Source: Helicobacter saguini
GTDB lineage: Bacteria > Campylobacterota > Campylobacteria > Campylobacterales > Helicobacteraceae
Reading direction: 5' to 3'
Length of the DNA stretch: 64,000 nt
NCBI RefSeq assembly: GCF_000762875.2
Contig: NZ_JRMP02000005.1
Location: forward strand, 100,626-164,625
In this document: positions 1-8,633 of the stretch, piece by piece
Numbering within the stretch: the stretch's first letter is position 1
Layout: each line of letters opens with the position of its first letter
The notes under the pieces: generated by a model
The model's database searches: none
What the model was told of the DNA's origin: nothing
What the model saw: only the letters and a program-made list of their open reading frames with translations
Program-made: the position numbers and the translations under genes

Positions 1-447
1 TATGGAATCTAGCACTTTCAAACTATTCCTATCCCACACAGGAATGCGTCCAAACGCCGTGTGCTGCCCATCTAAGTGCGGCTGTGGGGCGAAACAAATA
101 AAAAACTGCGAGCCACCTGTATCGCGTCCTGCGTGTGCCATTGAGAGTGTGCCACGCAGATGTTTGTGCGGATTATTTTCTACTTCGCACTTGATTCTAT
201 ATCCCGGACCGCCCGTGCCATCGCCCTTTGGGTCGCCGCCTTGTGCCATAAATCCTGCGATTACGCGGTGGAAATTTAAGCCGTTATAAAATCCGCTTTG
301 TGCCAAACTTGCAAAGTTGCTTACCGCTTGTGGCGCATCTTTTGGGTATAGCTCAATGTTGATTACGCCTTTATTTGTCGTGATTACCGCGTATTTTAGC
401 TTTTCTAGTTCGCTTTCTGGTAAGCTAAAAGTCTTTAATTCTTCCAT
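1..447 (-). CDS. Cyclophilin-type peptidyl-prolyl cis-trans isomerase (3' end outside window)
   Basis: Catalyses proline cis-trans isomerisation; bacterial cyclophilins assist folding in cytoplasm or periplasm. The minus-strand frame from the ATG at 447 is open for 149 codons to the window edge. It contains the cyclophilin core: [20 protein letters not shown], then a GTLSMAHAG block and [17 protein letters not shown], which carry the catalytic Arg and substrate-pocket Phe/Gln/Met. No signal peptide is visible (the N-terminus reads [19 protein letters not shown]), so a cytoplasmic location is inferred. About the last 15-20 residues are missing. It is transcribed divergently from the secreted protein at 554. 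Confidence 0.93.
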   Translation of the reverse strand, partial: MEELKTFSLPESELEKLKYAVITTNKGVINIELYPKDAPQAVSNFASLAQSGFYNGLNFHRVIAGFMAQGGDPKGDGTGGPGYRIKCEVENNPHKHLRGTLSMAHAGRDTGGSQFFICFAPQPHLDGQHTAFGRIPVWDRNSLKVLDSI

Positions 448-520
448 TTTTGCCCCTTAATTTGTGCTTAAAAAAATGTAGATTCTAACAAAATTAAGCC
501 ATTTTTTCAATATTAAATGA

Positions 521-526
521 TATAAT
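521..526 (+). promoter_or_regulatory. Sigma-70 -10 box
   Basis: TATAAT lies 27 bp before the ATG at 554, preceded by AT-rich DNA and without an obvious -35 box. This form is usual for Helicobacter and Campylobacter promoters. Confidence 0.5.
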
Positions 527-553
527 TTTGGTTTTATTTTATAGGTTGATTTT

Positions 554-1528
554 ATGAGATTTTTACTTATTTTTATGCTATTTTTTTACTCGCTTTTGAA
601 TGTCGCAAGTGCGGATACAACGGACTTTGACTGCAATGATTTGTATGGGAATTGCAATATCCCTAGTAATCCTGCTAAGATAGAATCTAGCGGAGATTCT
701 AAAGGCGTTACAGGCGGTATTTCTAGCGGAATAAATAGTGGTATAAATTCTGGTGTTTCAAAAGGTAACACAAACGCTACAAAGCCTACAAATCAGGGTA
801 ATGTAAGCACCTTTAGCGATATAAATAAAAGCACGGATAATGAGAGTGTAAAGGCGCAAAATGCTTTCCTGCCAAGTGGGAATTTTTCTCGTAAAAAGGG
901 CAGTTTCCTTTACTCGATTGTGCTGCTTACCGCGCTTTTTGATAATGGCGTGCAAAAGCAGGGCTATGGAATCTTGATTAAGGATGGCTACACGCTTGCT
1001 GCGGCGGACTTGATGACTGAAGAGGGCGCATATCTGCGGAGTGTGACCGCGAAAATGCAGGATGATACTTCGCCATCTTTGATGTGTTTTGCGATGTTGC
1101 GGCTGCGTGCGACCGATAACAAGCTCTCGCTTTTAAGGGCGGAAAATTACACCGATATTTATTGCAACACGCGTCCTGAGAGCTTCTATCATCAGCGCAT
1201 TAATCTGCATTATTTCACGCCCATTCGGCTTGGCACTTTAAAGGGGACGATTTTGGGGCGAAATGATTCTGTGCTTTTCCCTTATGTTACGGAAAATAAT
1301 ACTTTAGCGTATAGAAGTTCTAGTATTGCTAAGATTCAGCAGCACAGCGCCGTGCATGGAATGCCGCTTTTTAACTCAAGCGGGGCGTTTGTGGGCTTCC
1401 TTTACACCACCTATGAGCCAAAGCGTAAAAATGTCGTAATCAGCAGCGATGAAGTGCGGAAATTTATCTGCGGTGTCGTGGCGAATAACTTGCTACCTAC
1501 AAGCGATTTAACGCGCTCGTGTAGGTGA
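554..1528 (+). CDS. Secreted protein with a degenerate trypsin-like fold
   Basis: A 324-residue protein with a signal peptide (residues 1-20, ending near NVASA-DTT), so periplasmic or secreted. Residues about 45-70 are a Gly/Ser repeat of the form GISSGINSG. The C-terminal two thirds resembles a chymotrypsin/HtrA-like fold: a GILIKDGYTLAAADLM strand pair where a catalytic-His strand usually lies, and SAVHGMPLFNSSGAFVGFLY where proteases have GNSGGPLF. The nucleophilic serine is replaced, so a proteolytically inactive protein is inferred. Four Cys (near residues 178, 204, 306, 323) could form disulfides. Monocistronic ahead of the tRNA cluster. The fold assignment rests on pattern alone. Confidence 0.6.
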   Translation: MRFLLIFMLFFYSLLNVASADTTDFDCNDLYGNCNIPSNPAKIESSGDSKGVTGGISSGINSGINSGVSKGNTNATKPTNQGNVSTFSDINKSTDNESVKAQNAFLPSGNFSRKKGSFLYSIVLLTALFDNGVQKQGYGILIKDGYTLAAADLMTEEGAYLRSVTAKMQDDTSPSLMCFAMLRLRATDNKLSLLRAENYTDIYCNTRPESFYHQRINLHYFTPIRLGTLKGTILGRNDSVLFPYVTENNTLAYRSSSIAKIQQHSAVHGMPLFNSSGAFVGFLYTTYEPKRKNVVISSDEVRKFICGVVANNLLPTSDLTRSCR

Positions 1529-1543
1529 TTAGGTTTGTTTTTA

Positions 1544-1572
1544 TTGACATAATTTTTTTTTTAAGCTATAAT
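1544..1572 (+). promoter_or_regulatory. Consensus sigma-70 promoter of the tRNA cluster
   Basis: TTGACA at 1544-1549 and TATAAT at 1567-1572 are separated by 17 bp, a full consensus promoter. A complete -35 is rare in this window and fits a strong stable-RNA promoter. The tRNA-Pro 5' end is at 1597. Confidence 0.85.
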
Positions 1573-1596
1573 TCAATCTTTTTTAAATTTTTGTGT

Positions 1597-1674
1597 CGGG
1601 GCGTAGCTCAGTCTGGTTAGAGTACTTGGTTTGGGACCAAGGGGTCGAAGGTTCGAATCCTTTCGCCCCGACCA
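1597..1674 (+). tRNA. tRNA-Pro (TGG)
   Basis: Cloverleaf with a 7-bp acceptor stem (CGGGGCG with CGCCCCG), anticodon stem CTTGG/CCAAG around TTTGGGA, T-arm GGTTCGAATCC and an encoded CCA end. The anticodon is TGG. Confidence 0.96.
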
Positions 1675-1713
1675 TTTTAAATGCGTTATTATCGCAAAAG
1701 TTTTTTATTTTTT

Positions 1714-1791
1714 GGTGGGTGTAGCTCAGTTGGTTAGAGCATCAGGTTGTGGCTCTGAGGGTCGTGGGTTCGAGACCCATCATCCACCCCA
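1714..1791 (+). tRNA. tRNA-His (GTG)
   Basis: Cloverleaf with acceptor GTGGGTG/CATCCAC, an extra G at -1 facing C73 (the histidine identity pair), anticodon GTG and an encoded CCA. Confidence 0.96.
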
Positions 1792-1841
1792 TTCTAGATT
1801 CTATAATTTTAGATTCTAAAAGTTATGATATTTGTAATTTT

Positions 1842-1918
1842 GCGTTTGTAGCTCAATTGGATAGAGCATCAGACTTCGGATCTGAGGGTTAGGGGTTCAA
1901 GTCCTCTCGGGCGCGCCA
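1842..1918 (+). tRNA. tRNA-Arg (TCG)
   Basis: Anticodon loop CTTCGGA gives anticodon TCG, reading CGA codons. The acceptor stem GCGTTTG/CGGGCGC contains three G-U pairs. CCA is encoded. Confidence 0.93.
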
Positions 1919-1969
1919 TTTTATAGAATCTACTTTTGAATTTTATAATTAAAACTTAGCAAGACTTTT

Positions 1970-2046
1970 GCGCTCGTAGCTCAGCTGGATAGAGCAACGG
2001 CCTTCTAAGCCGTAGGTCAAAGGTTCGAATCCTTTCGGGCGCGCCA
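1970..2046 (+). tRNA. tRNA-Arg (TCT)
   Basis: Anticodon loop CTTCTAA gives anticodon TCT, reading AGA, a frequent Arg codon in this AT-rich genome. Acceptor GCGCTCG pairs with CGGGCGC; CCA is encoded. The gene ends 24 bp before efp, so readthrough into efp is possible. Confidence 0.95.
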
Positions 2047-2070
2047 CTTTTATATATTTTAAGGATTTTT

Positions 2071-2634
2071 ATGACGATTGAGATGGGCGATTTGAAAAAG
2101 GGCTTAAAGATTGAAATTGATGGCATTCCTTATAGAATCACAGAGTATCAGCATGTCAAACCTGGCAAGGGACCGGCGTTTGTGCGTGTGAAAATAAAGA
2201 GTTTTTTGGATGGAAAAGTGATTGAGAAAACTTTCCATGCTGGTGATAAATGCGAGACACCAAATATCGTGGAAAAGGGAATGCAATACCTTTATAATGA
2301 CGGCGAGTTTTATCAATTTATGGATAATGAGAGTTATGAGCAAGTGGGCTTGGATGAAAATCAAGTGGGTGACGCGGCAAAGTGGCTATTAGATTCTATG
2401 AATGTGAATGTGCTTTTTCACAATGACAAGGCGATAAGTGTGAATGTGCCGCAAATTGTCGAGCTGAAAATCACTGAAACACCGCCAAACTTTAAGGGCG
2501 ATACTTCAAGCAGTGGCAAGAAACCAGCGACTTTAGAGACAGGCGCGGTAGTGCAGATTCCTTTCCACGTATTAGAGGGCGAAACAATCCGCATAAATAC
2601 CGAAACCGGCGAGTATATTGAAAAGGTGAAATAA
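2071..2634 (+). CDS. efp: Translation elongation factor P
   Basis: EF-P binds between the P and E sites of the ribosome and relieves stalling at polyproline. The 187-residue length is standard. The N-terminal KOW-like domain holds the loop PGKGPA with Lys33, the residue modified in many bacteria. The two OB-fold domains follow, ending in the usual block from [12 protein letters not shown] to the C-terminal EYIEKVK. AAGGA precedes the ATG. It follows four tRNA genes on the same strand. Only one AGATTCT copy is present, so the protein escapes the inserts seen elsewhere. Confidence 0.98.
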   Translation: MTIEMGDLKKGLKIEIDGIPYRITEYQHVKPGKGPAFVRVKIKSFLDGKVIEKTFHAGDKCETPNIVEKGMQYLYNDGEFYQFMDNESYEQVGLDENQVGDAAKWLLDSMNVNVLFHNDKAISVNVPQIVELKITETPPNFKGDTSSSGKKPATLETGAVVQIPFHVLEGETIRINTETGEYIEKVK

Positions 2635-3123
2635 ACTTCATTTGAACTTATTTTATTTAAACTTTATGACTATATAGTAGAGATGTCAATGGTTGAAGTT
2701 CGTTGCTGTATGATAAAACATATAATTTGTCTTTTTTAAAATTTCTAAGAATTATTATTAAATTTAAAGTTAGTTTAAGGTTTGTTGTGGTAGAATTTTA
2801 TTCGTAATCATTTACATGATTATTGTTCTTAATTACAAAGGTTAGTTAAATTTCCTTTGGTAAGTTTGGGTTAAGTTTTAAGAACATTCTTTCACATTAT
2901 CTTCCTTTAAAGCATAGGGGATTTTCCCTTTTGTTTTTTGTTTTAAGCGAATTTCTTACATTTAAATAATAATCTTACGAAAAACAACAACATTTTTGCA
3001 TATATTTTTAGAATCTAATTAAAGGCTTAGAAATAGGGCGTTTTAGATTCTATGATAGATTTAAACTAATGGTTTTTTTGTGCTGTGATAGAATCTAAAT
3101 TTTACACAATATAAGGATAAAAT
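2635..3123. other. 489-bp AT-rich gap
   Basis: No coding sequence was recognised. The stretch holds a short palindrome (2805-2822), several T-runs and three AGAWTCT copies near its right end. The last 12 bases carry AAGGA ahead of the broken gene at 3124. Confidence 0.5.
2805..2822. promoter_or_regulatory. Palindrome TAATCAT-TTAC-ATGATTA
   Basis: Two 7-bp arms around a 4-bp centre form a perfect inverted repeat in the gap after efp. Its size and AT content suit a dimeric regulator. Resemblance to a Fur-type operator is only loose, and no adjacent intact gene identifies a target. Confidence 0.3.
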
Positions 3124-3616
3124 ATGTATGACCTTGATTCTCTAAATAATGCACAAAATGATAAAGATTTAATGTTTATTACTAATGATACTTTAATAAA
3201 TGAACGTTCATATTTGGGCTATATTTTATCGCTTGAGCGTATTTAAGAATAACAATATTTTTGAAGGGAATCTAAATTTTATAACACACATTTTTAATAT
3301 CAGTGGAGATATAAAAAAGGGCTTGCAGCGAAAGGATTATCACAGGGTAAATGCTGGAATTGGCGCGATTTTAAGCGATAGTATATTAAGGTGGTTTGAG
3401 ATAAATTTTTCATGTGTGTATGGTAATTTTGTTAAGGATTTATTTGATGAGAAAAGCAATAATAGTTGGGATAAATATAGGGAGTATTACGCGTATATCG
3501 TGCATTTTGTGACAGGTTTTATAAGGGCGCTTTTTGTTATCGCCCCGCAAAATTGCACTTTAATATGCGCTATCATTATGATAGGTTTTATGCGACATAA
3601 AAGTATGATAAAATGA
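3124..3616 (+). pseudogene. Frameshifted gene of unknown function
   Basis: An ATG at 3124 with AAGGA upstream begins MYDLDSLNNAQNDKDLM and runs to LSLERI before a TAA near 3244. The +1 frame then carries on without a stop (FKNNNIFEGNLNFITHIFN...) to 3616. Joining the frames near 3235-3245 gives one protein of about 163 residues, so a single-base indel has probably broken a real gene. No homopolymer is present at the junction, so slippage is unlikely. The family is not recognised. Alternatively a short separate protein could start at 3200, but that start lacks a ribosome-binding site. Confidence 0.5.
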
Positions 3617-3681
3617 TTTATATGGTCTCTTAGATTATTCTATGATTTAGAATCTTTCAAGCAGAATGCGTTATTTTATGC

Positions 3682-3687
3682 TATAAT
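3682..3687 (+). promoter_or_regulatory. Sigma-70 -10 box of pyrC
   Basis: TATAAT preceded by TTATTTTATGC, 33 bp before the pyrC ATG, with a T-rich run downstream. Confidence 0.55.
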
Positions 3688-3720
3688 TTTTTTTATTTTT
3701 GCTTTATTTTAGGACTTTTT

Positions 3721-4974
3721 ATGGATGAAATTACGCTTATTAATCCGCTTGATATGCACCTGCATTTGCGGCAAGATTCTATGCTTAATGCCGTGCTGCC
3801 TTACACTGCCTTGCCTTTTAGTGCGGCTCTTGCTATGCCAAATCTTAATCCGCCGCTTTTCAATATCGATTCTGTAATTGATTATCAAAATGAGATTTTA
3901 GATTTAAGTGATTCTTATTTTAAAAGTAAAACGTGGAATCTAAATGGGGAAAATGGGTTAAAAACTACTATTTCTATAACTAAAGATAATAAAAAATTAC
4001 AAAATATAGAATCTAAAAATTCGCAGGGAAATTCTCCATTAGATTCAAATGAATATTTAAGGCAGAATTCCCCTGCGAATTTTCAACACAAAAAAGATTC
4101 TAAACACCCACTAAATACAGATTCTAAAAATAAAAAAATAACTCCCTTTACCCCGCTAATGAGCCTTTACATTAGCGATAATTTAGATTCTAAAACGCTA
4201 ATAGAAGCCAAAAAAAATGGCATTAAGATTCTAAAACTTTATCCAAAAGGTTCAACTACAAATTCCAAAGATGGCTTAAGCGAGATTCTAAGTCAAAAGT
4301 TCTTAAAATTGTTAGAATCTGCGGAAAAACTTAGCCTTATCCTAAGTATTCATGGCGAGAGCAATGGCTTTAGTTTAAACCGCGAAAAAGAGTTTTTAAA
4401 GATTTTTACGCACCTTGCGCGCACTTTTCCGCGCCTTAAAATCATAATCGAGCATTTGAGCGATAGGCGAAGTATCGAGGCGGTGGGCTCTTATGCGAAT
4501 TTGTATGGCACGATTACCCTGCACCACATGCTTTTGACCCTTGATGATGTTATCGGTGGCAAGCTAAATGCGTTTAATTTTTGCAAACCTGTGGTAAAAA
4601 CGGCACTTGACCGCGATGCGATTTTGAAAACCGCGCTAAGTGGGAGCGAGAAATTTAGCTTTGGCTCGGACTCTGCGCCGCACACGATTAGTGCAAAACT
4701 TGCTGGTGCGGCTGGGATTTTCTCCGCCCCGACCCTGCTGCAAGGGCTTTGCACCCTTTTTGCAAAGCATAATCGGCTAGAAAATCTACAAAAATTTATA
4801 AGCGATAATGCGATGAAAATTTATGATATTAATCTGCCCTTTAAAAAGAGTGTAAAAATGGTGGCAAAACCTTGCACGTTCGGGGATTCTATCCCTTGTG
4901 ATAGTGAAAAAATTGCTGTATTTTTGGGCGAAAAAAGCCTAAATTTTAGCATAGAAAATATTAGTGTTGAATAG
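3721..4974 (+). CDS. pyrC: Dihydroorotase with a long in-frame insert
   Basis: Converts N-carbamoyl-aspartate to dihydroorotate in pyrimidine synthesis (cytoplasm). Class II dihydroorotase TIM barrel: the HLH metal ligands are residues 13 and 15 (DMHLHLR), the carboxylated Lys is in LKLYPKG (about 172), further ligands lie in SIHGESNG and IIEHLSD, and the catalytic Asp in FGSDSAPH. At 417 residues it is about 75 longer than usual. The excess is residues 68-142, a Lys/Asn/Ser tract containing ESK/DSK units and a hairpin (4016-4083), placed between EILDLSD and TPLMSLYISD. All catalytic blocks are intact, so an active enzyme is expected. A second, ligand-less dihydroorotase relative lies at 46101. 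Confidence 0.95.
   Translation: MDEITLINPLDMHLHLRQDSMLNAVLPYTALPFSAALAMPNLNPPLFNIDSVIDYQNEILDLSDSYFKSKTWNLNGENGLKTTISITKDNKKLQNIESKNSQGNSPLDSNEYLRQNSPANFQHKKDSKHPLNTDSKNKKITPFTPLMSLYISDNLDSKTLIEAKKNGIKILKLYPKGSTTNSKDGLSEILSQKFLKLLESAEKLSLILSIHGESNGFSLNREKEFLKIFTHLARTFPRLKIIIEHLSDRRSIEAVGSYANLYGTITLHHMLLTLDDVIGGKLNAFNFCKPVVKTALDRDAILKTALSGSEKFSFGSDSAPHTISAKLAGAAGIFSAPTLLQGLCTLFAKHNRLENLQKFISDNAMKIYDINLPFKKSVKMVAKPCTFGDSIPCDSEKIAVFLGEKSLNFSIENISVE
4016..4083. repeat. 20-bp-arm inverted repeat inside pyrC
   Basis: The arm at 4016-4035 (AAAATTCGCAGGGAAATTCT) and the arm at 4064-4083 are reverse complements except for one position, around a 28-bp loop. It is translated in frame within the pyrC insert (NSQGNSPLDSN...). 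Its layout matches the other in-gene hairpins, but its loop lacks the G-runs. Confidence 0.8.
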
Positions 4975-5009
4975 TTTTTAGTAAGATTATTTGTGAGATA
5001 AATAAAAAA

Positions 5010-5435
5010 ATGAATAAAAAAATAAAAAACTTATTTCTTAACAATGAGATAAAAAATATTGCTGTTGTAGGTTTTAGCCCGGATTCTACAAAAGATAGCC
5101 ATAAGGTTGGGATGTATCTTTTTAATCATGGATTTAATGTTTTTGCGATTTATCCAAAGGGTAAAAGCATAGGAAAAGTGCCTATTTTTCATACTTTAAG
5201 CACACTTTTAGAATCTAAACAAATAGATTGCGTAGTGGTATTTCGCAAATCGCAATACTGCATTGACATTGCAAAAGAGATTCTAAAATCTAAACACAAA
5301 ATAAGGATTTTTTGGATGCAACTAGGCATAGAAAATAATCACGCAAAAGAGATTCTAGAATCTAACAATATCTTAGTAGTAGAAAATAAATGTATAATGA
5401 TCGAGTTGAAATCACTAAAAGATATTGAAAACTAA
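5010..5435 (+). CDS. CoA-binding domain protein (YccU type)
   Basis: A 141-residue stand-alone CoA_binding_2 Rossmann domain: IKNIAVVGFSPDSTKDSHKVG is the nucleotide-binding strand-loop-helix, followed by VFAIYPKGKSIGKVPIFHTLS, DCVVVFRKSQYC and RIFWMQLGIENNHAKEI. Relatives bind CoA or act as small ligand sensors; the specific role is unknown. The domain is complete, with two in-frame ESK/ESN units at surface positions. It lies 35 bp after pyrC and is convergent with prfB. Confidence 0.85.
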   Translation: MNKKIKNLFLNNEIKNIAVVGFSPDSTKDSHKVGMYLFNHGFNVFAIYPKGKSIGKVPIFHTLSTLLESKQIDCVVVFRKSQYCIDIAKEILKSKHKIRIFWMQLGIENNHAKEILESNNILVVENKCIMIELKSLKDIEN

Positions 5436-5472
5436 ACTTATCGCAATACATCAAACACATTTATAATCTGCC

Positions 5473-6573
5473 CTACTCTCTACTACCCTGCCAAATCATC
5501 ACAGATTCTATCATAGAATCTAAGTCGCCATCTAAAATCCCGCTAGTATCGCTACTAGCGTAATTGCTTCGCAAGTCTTTTACCTGCTGATATGGTGCAA
5601 GCACATAGCTTCGAATTTGATGTCCCCAGCCGATTTGAGTTTTAGAATCTGCACTAGCAGCCGCCGCATCCATTTTAGAACGTTCTAACTCATATAGCTT
5701 AGATTTCAGCATTTTCATCGCGGTGGCTTTGTTTTTATGCTGACTTCTATCATTTTGACACTGCACGACTATGCCTGTGGGCGTGTGCGTTATGCGAATG
5801 GCAGATTCAGTCTTATTGACATGCTGCCCGCCCGCACCACTGCTGCGATAGGTATCGATGCGGATGTCCTTTTCATCAATGCTAATGTCGATGTCATCGT
5901 CTAGCTCAGGGCTCACCTGCACGCTAGCAAAGCTCGTGTGCCGCTTGGCATTCGCATCAAAGGGCGAAATCCGCACAAGGCGATGCACGCCACTCTCAAC
6001 CTTGGCGTAACCATAGGCATTCTCGCCCTTTATGATAAACGCCGCGCCCTTTAGCCCTGCCTCCTCGCCATCTTGCAAGTCAAGCAGCTCGACCTTAAAG
6101 CCCCGCCGCTCACTCCAACGCAAATACATTCGATATAGCATACCAGCCCAGTCATTGCTCTCAGTTCCACCAGCGCCTGGCTGAATGGTAATAATAGCGT
6201 TTGCGCCGTCATTCTCACCATTTAGCATTACCTCTAGCTCGGCTTTTGTGATGGTTTTTTTTAGCACACCAGCTTCGGCAAATAAAGATTCTATACATTC
6301 ATTGTCGTTTTCGCTTTGTGCCATTTCGAATAATTCTTCGCTGTCGTTTAGTGCGTTTAAAGCGTTGTTAAAGCTTGATAGTCTAGATTCTATACTTCGC
6401 TTTTGCTTTAGAATCTTACCCGCGTCCTTATTTTCCCAAAAGTTTTCGCCCTTACTTATAGAATCTAGATTCTGTAATTTCTGCTTTAACGCATCAGGAT
6501 TTATAATCTTTTCAATGTTTTCACATTTTGTTTTTAGCTCTTTTAGTAATTCGCTGTATTCATAAGAGTCCAT
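5473..6573 (-). CDS. prfB: Peptide chain release factor 2
   Basis: Releases the nascent chain at UGA and UAA. Of 366 residues, the coiled-coil domain 1 spans about 1-115, the SPF recognition motif is at 203-205 ([11 protein letters not shown]) and the catalytic GGQ at 248-250 ([11 protein letters not shown]). The frame is continuous from the ATG: the UGA-dependent +1 autoregulatory frameshift of many proteobacterial prfB genes is absent, as is common in this class. AGAWTCT copies occur without visible long inserts. Confidence 0.97.
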   Translation of the reverse strand: MDSYEYSELLKELKTKCENIEKIINPDALKQKLQNLDSISKGENFWENKDAGKILKQKRSIESRLSSFNNALNALNDSEELFEMAQSENDNECIESLFAEAGVLKKTITKAELEVMLNGENDGANAIITIQPGAGGTESNDWAGMLYRMYLRWSERRGFKVELLDLQDGEEAGLKGAAFIIKGENAYGYAKVESGVHRLVRISPFDANAKRHTSFASVQVSPELDDDIDISIDEKDIRIDTYRSSGAGGQHVNKTESAIRITHTPTGIVVQCQNDRSQHKNKATAMKMLKSKLYELERSKMDAAAASADSKTQIGWGHQIRSYVLAPYQQVKDLRSNYASSDTSGILDGDLDSMIESVMIWQGSRE

Positions 6574-6610
6574 TTTTCGCCTTAAGTTTTAAAGATTAAA
6601 AAGTTTTGTA

Positions 6611-6616
6611 ATTATA
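6611..6616 (-). promoter_or_regulatory. -10 box of prfB
   Basis: On the minus strand TATAAT lies 38 bp before the prfB ATG at 6573. Confidence 0.45.
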
Positions 6617-6659
6617 ATAAATTTGATATAAATTACAAAATAAATTCATAATCTTATTT

Positions 6660-6665
6660 TATAAT
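6660..6665 (+). promoter_or_regulatory. -10 box of the outer-membrane pair
   Basis: TATAAT lies 24 bp before the ATG at 6690 and after an AT-rich stretch. It probably drives both barrel genes. Confidence 0.5.
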
Positions 6666-6689
6666 GAAGACGTTTAAAAGGGGTGAAAT

Positions 6690-7667
6690 ATGAAACGTGG
6701 GCAATTACATAAAATTCTAATACTAAATAAGACTTTACAATTCAAAAAATATTTAAGGCTAGAAAAGATTTTGATATCTTTTTTAATACTACTAAATCTA
6801 CAAACACTTCATGCGGCAAAAGAAAATAACGATGACAGAAAAAATGGCTTTTTTGTTGATATGAGTATAAATGTTACCGCGATAAATCATAATACCATAA
6901 ATAACACAGGAAATACCACGACTATCACGACAAAAACGAGTAATGTAAGCGGCGTTGAGAGTATGTTTTTTTTAAATCTTGGCTATATCTATGATGATGA
7001 GTATAAATATGAGTTTGGGCTAGGTTTTGGCGCGACTCCTTTAAATATAAAAGGTAGCTATCCTATCGGCATTGATAATGCTTTGACGCGAGATTTCACA
7101 TTTACTCGCGCGCTTGCCATTCGTGTGCCTAGCACATCAAAAGTGGGGATAAATCTTTCAATGTTTGATAAAAACTATGTGCATTCAAGGTATATAAATC
7201 TTGGCTTAGATAGCGATATGTTTATCCATGCAAGTGGCATTGCACCCTTTAGTGCGGCTATCTCTATGCTTGATTTTTACCTAGAATATGAAGGTAGTAA
7301 GAAAATGAATAAAAATCTGCGATTTGAGTATAGCGCGGCGGTTGGCTATACGCTTGGCACAACGCAGTTTATGGGCTTAAATGGTAGCACTACGCCAAAA
7401 TTAAAGCTATTTGATTTTAGCAATGCTACTCATGGCTTTTTACTGCGGGGTAGTATCGGGGCGCGATATAAGCTAGGAGTGCGCGCTAATGCGTTTATAA
7501 AGGGCATTTTTACATATCGCTATATGAGTTCGCAAAGTAAAAATACGCCGATAGTGAATGCGAGTGCGATTGATGGCGATGTGATTATCCCTGATGCTAG
7601 GGCAAATGCGCGTTATCCAGCCTTTAATATGGTGTATGGCGGATTGCAATTTGGCGTTGGGTTTTAA
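6690..7667 (+). CDS. Outer-membrane beta-barrel protein
   Basis: A 325-residue exported protein. The hydrophobic signal core ILISFLILLNLQTLHA follows an unusually long basic N-region of about 27 residues; AAGGGG supports the start. The mature part has alternating aromatic/polar strands (YDDEYKYEFGLGFGATP, FMGLNGSTT) and ends MVYGGLQFGVGF, with the terminal Phe that the BAM machinery recognises. It is probably a small Helicobacter outer-membrane family member of unknown ligand. The next barrel gene starts 12 bp downstream, so the two form an operon. AGAWTCT is nearly absent. Confidence 0.75.
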   Translation: MKRGQLHKILILNKTLQFKKYLRLEKILISFLILLNLQTLHAAKENNDDRKNGFFVDMSINVTAINHNTINNTGNTTTITTKTSNVSGVESMFFLNLGYIYDDEYKYEFGLGFGATPLNIKGSYPIGIDNALTRDFTFTRALAIRVPSTSKVGINLSMFDKNYVHSRYINLGLDSDMFIHASGIAPFSAAISMLDFYLEYEGSKKMNKNLRFEYSAAVGYTLGTTQFMGLNGSTTPKLKLFDFSNATHGFLLRGSIGARYKLGVRANAFIKGIFTYRYMSSQSKNTPIVNASAIDGDVIIPDARANARYPAFNMVYGGLQFGVGF

Positions 7668-7679
7668 GGGGGTTGCGTG

Positions 7680-8507
7680 ATGAAAAAGGCTTTATTTTTA
7701 ATCATATTATTTTTTGCAAATGTTATAGAATCTAAATCGCTACTAAAGAGTGGATTCTATAAAAGTATCGGGGTTGGCAGCGGATATTACAACTATAATG
7801 AGTTTAAAAGTTGGCAAAATGACGCCTTTATCATGCGGATAGATTCTATACTTTTTAATGTAAATGGAGAGCTTGGACTTATCACGCATAATGTAAAGAT
7901 AGAATCTAGCCTTGATGCGAATGTGGCTTTAGGGCTTTACACAGGTGGGAATTTCTATGAAAGTGATAATAAAACAAGGGTTTATAGCATATTTTTTAAC
8001 TCATATTATCATTTTAATCTTACTTTGGGTTTTGATATTTTGGGCGCATTTGGGGTGCAAAATGCTAGTTTATTTTTGCAAAGTGGCTTTAGCTACTTTC
8101 TATCACGCACGGATAGCACGCCCTTAGAGCGACTGCAAGGGTATTTATCCATTCCTTTTAGTTTAGAATCTCAAGTCAAAATCAATGATAAATGGAGCAT
8201 AGATTCTATGTTTTCATATAATTTATTTTTGCTAGGGCATCATCTAAGTTATGGGAATGCTTATGGGCTAAGTGGCGACTTAAATGTGCTGCAAAGGCAA
8301 GGCTACGGGCTAAAGGCATATCTTGGCTATACGCATAAAAATAAGGCAGATTCTATAAATTCGCTTCGTTTAGTGTATGAATTTTGGAGTATAGGCGACT
8401 CACCTGCGGCACGTGTAAATAGCGTGATAAGCCCAACCACAAATGGAATCTATGAGCCAAAGAACACGTCGCATATAGTCACAATTCAATACATCTTTGG
8501 GTTTTAG
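7680..8507 (+). CDS. Outer-membrane beta-barrel protein
   Basis: A 275-residue protein with a short signal peptide (MKKALFLIILFFANVIES). The ATG at 7680 is preferred over the GTG at 7677 because AAGGGGG then sits 7 bases upstream. Amphipathic strands are seen throughout (GVGSGYYNYNEF, FSYFLSRTDST, YGLKAYLGYTH). The C-terminus HIVTIQYIFGF is a typical barrel end. It pairs with the gene ending at 7667. Function is not recognised. Confidence 0.72.
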   Translation: MKKALFLIILFFANVIESKSLLKSGFYKSIGVGSGYYNYNEFKSWQNDAFIMRIDSILFNVNGELGLITHNVKIESSLDANVALGLYTGGNFYESDNKTRVYSIFFNSYYHFNLTLGFDILGAFGVQNASLFLQSGFSYFLSRTDSTPLERLQGYLSIPFSLESQVKINDKWSIDSMFSYNLFLLGHHLSYGNAYGLSGDLNVLQRQGYGLKAYLGYTHKNKADSINSLRLVYEFWSIGDSPAARVNSVISPTTNGIYEPKNTSHIVTIQYIFGF

Positions 8508-8633
8508 ATTCTATCCACACTTAAAATCCTGATTCCACATTATTTATCGTGCGGACAATAATTTTAGATAAACACATACCTAGATACTTTAAACAAACAT
8601 AATTAAATAATTTTGTGATTATTCAAGTGTAGA

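Noticed and set aside
2..289. Plus-strand open frame at the window start
   Set aside because: It is antisense to the cyclophilin gene, whose motifs are clear on the minus strand.
5473..6573. Programmed +1 frameshift in prfB
   Set aside because: The frame is continuous from the start; no early in-frame TGA is present.
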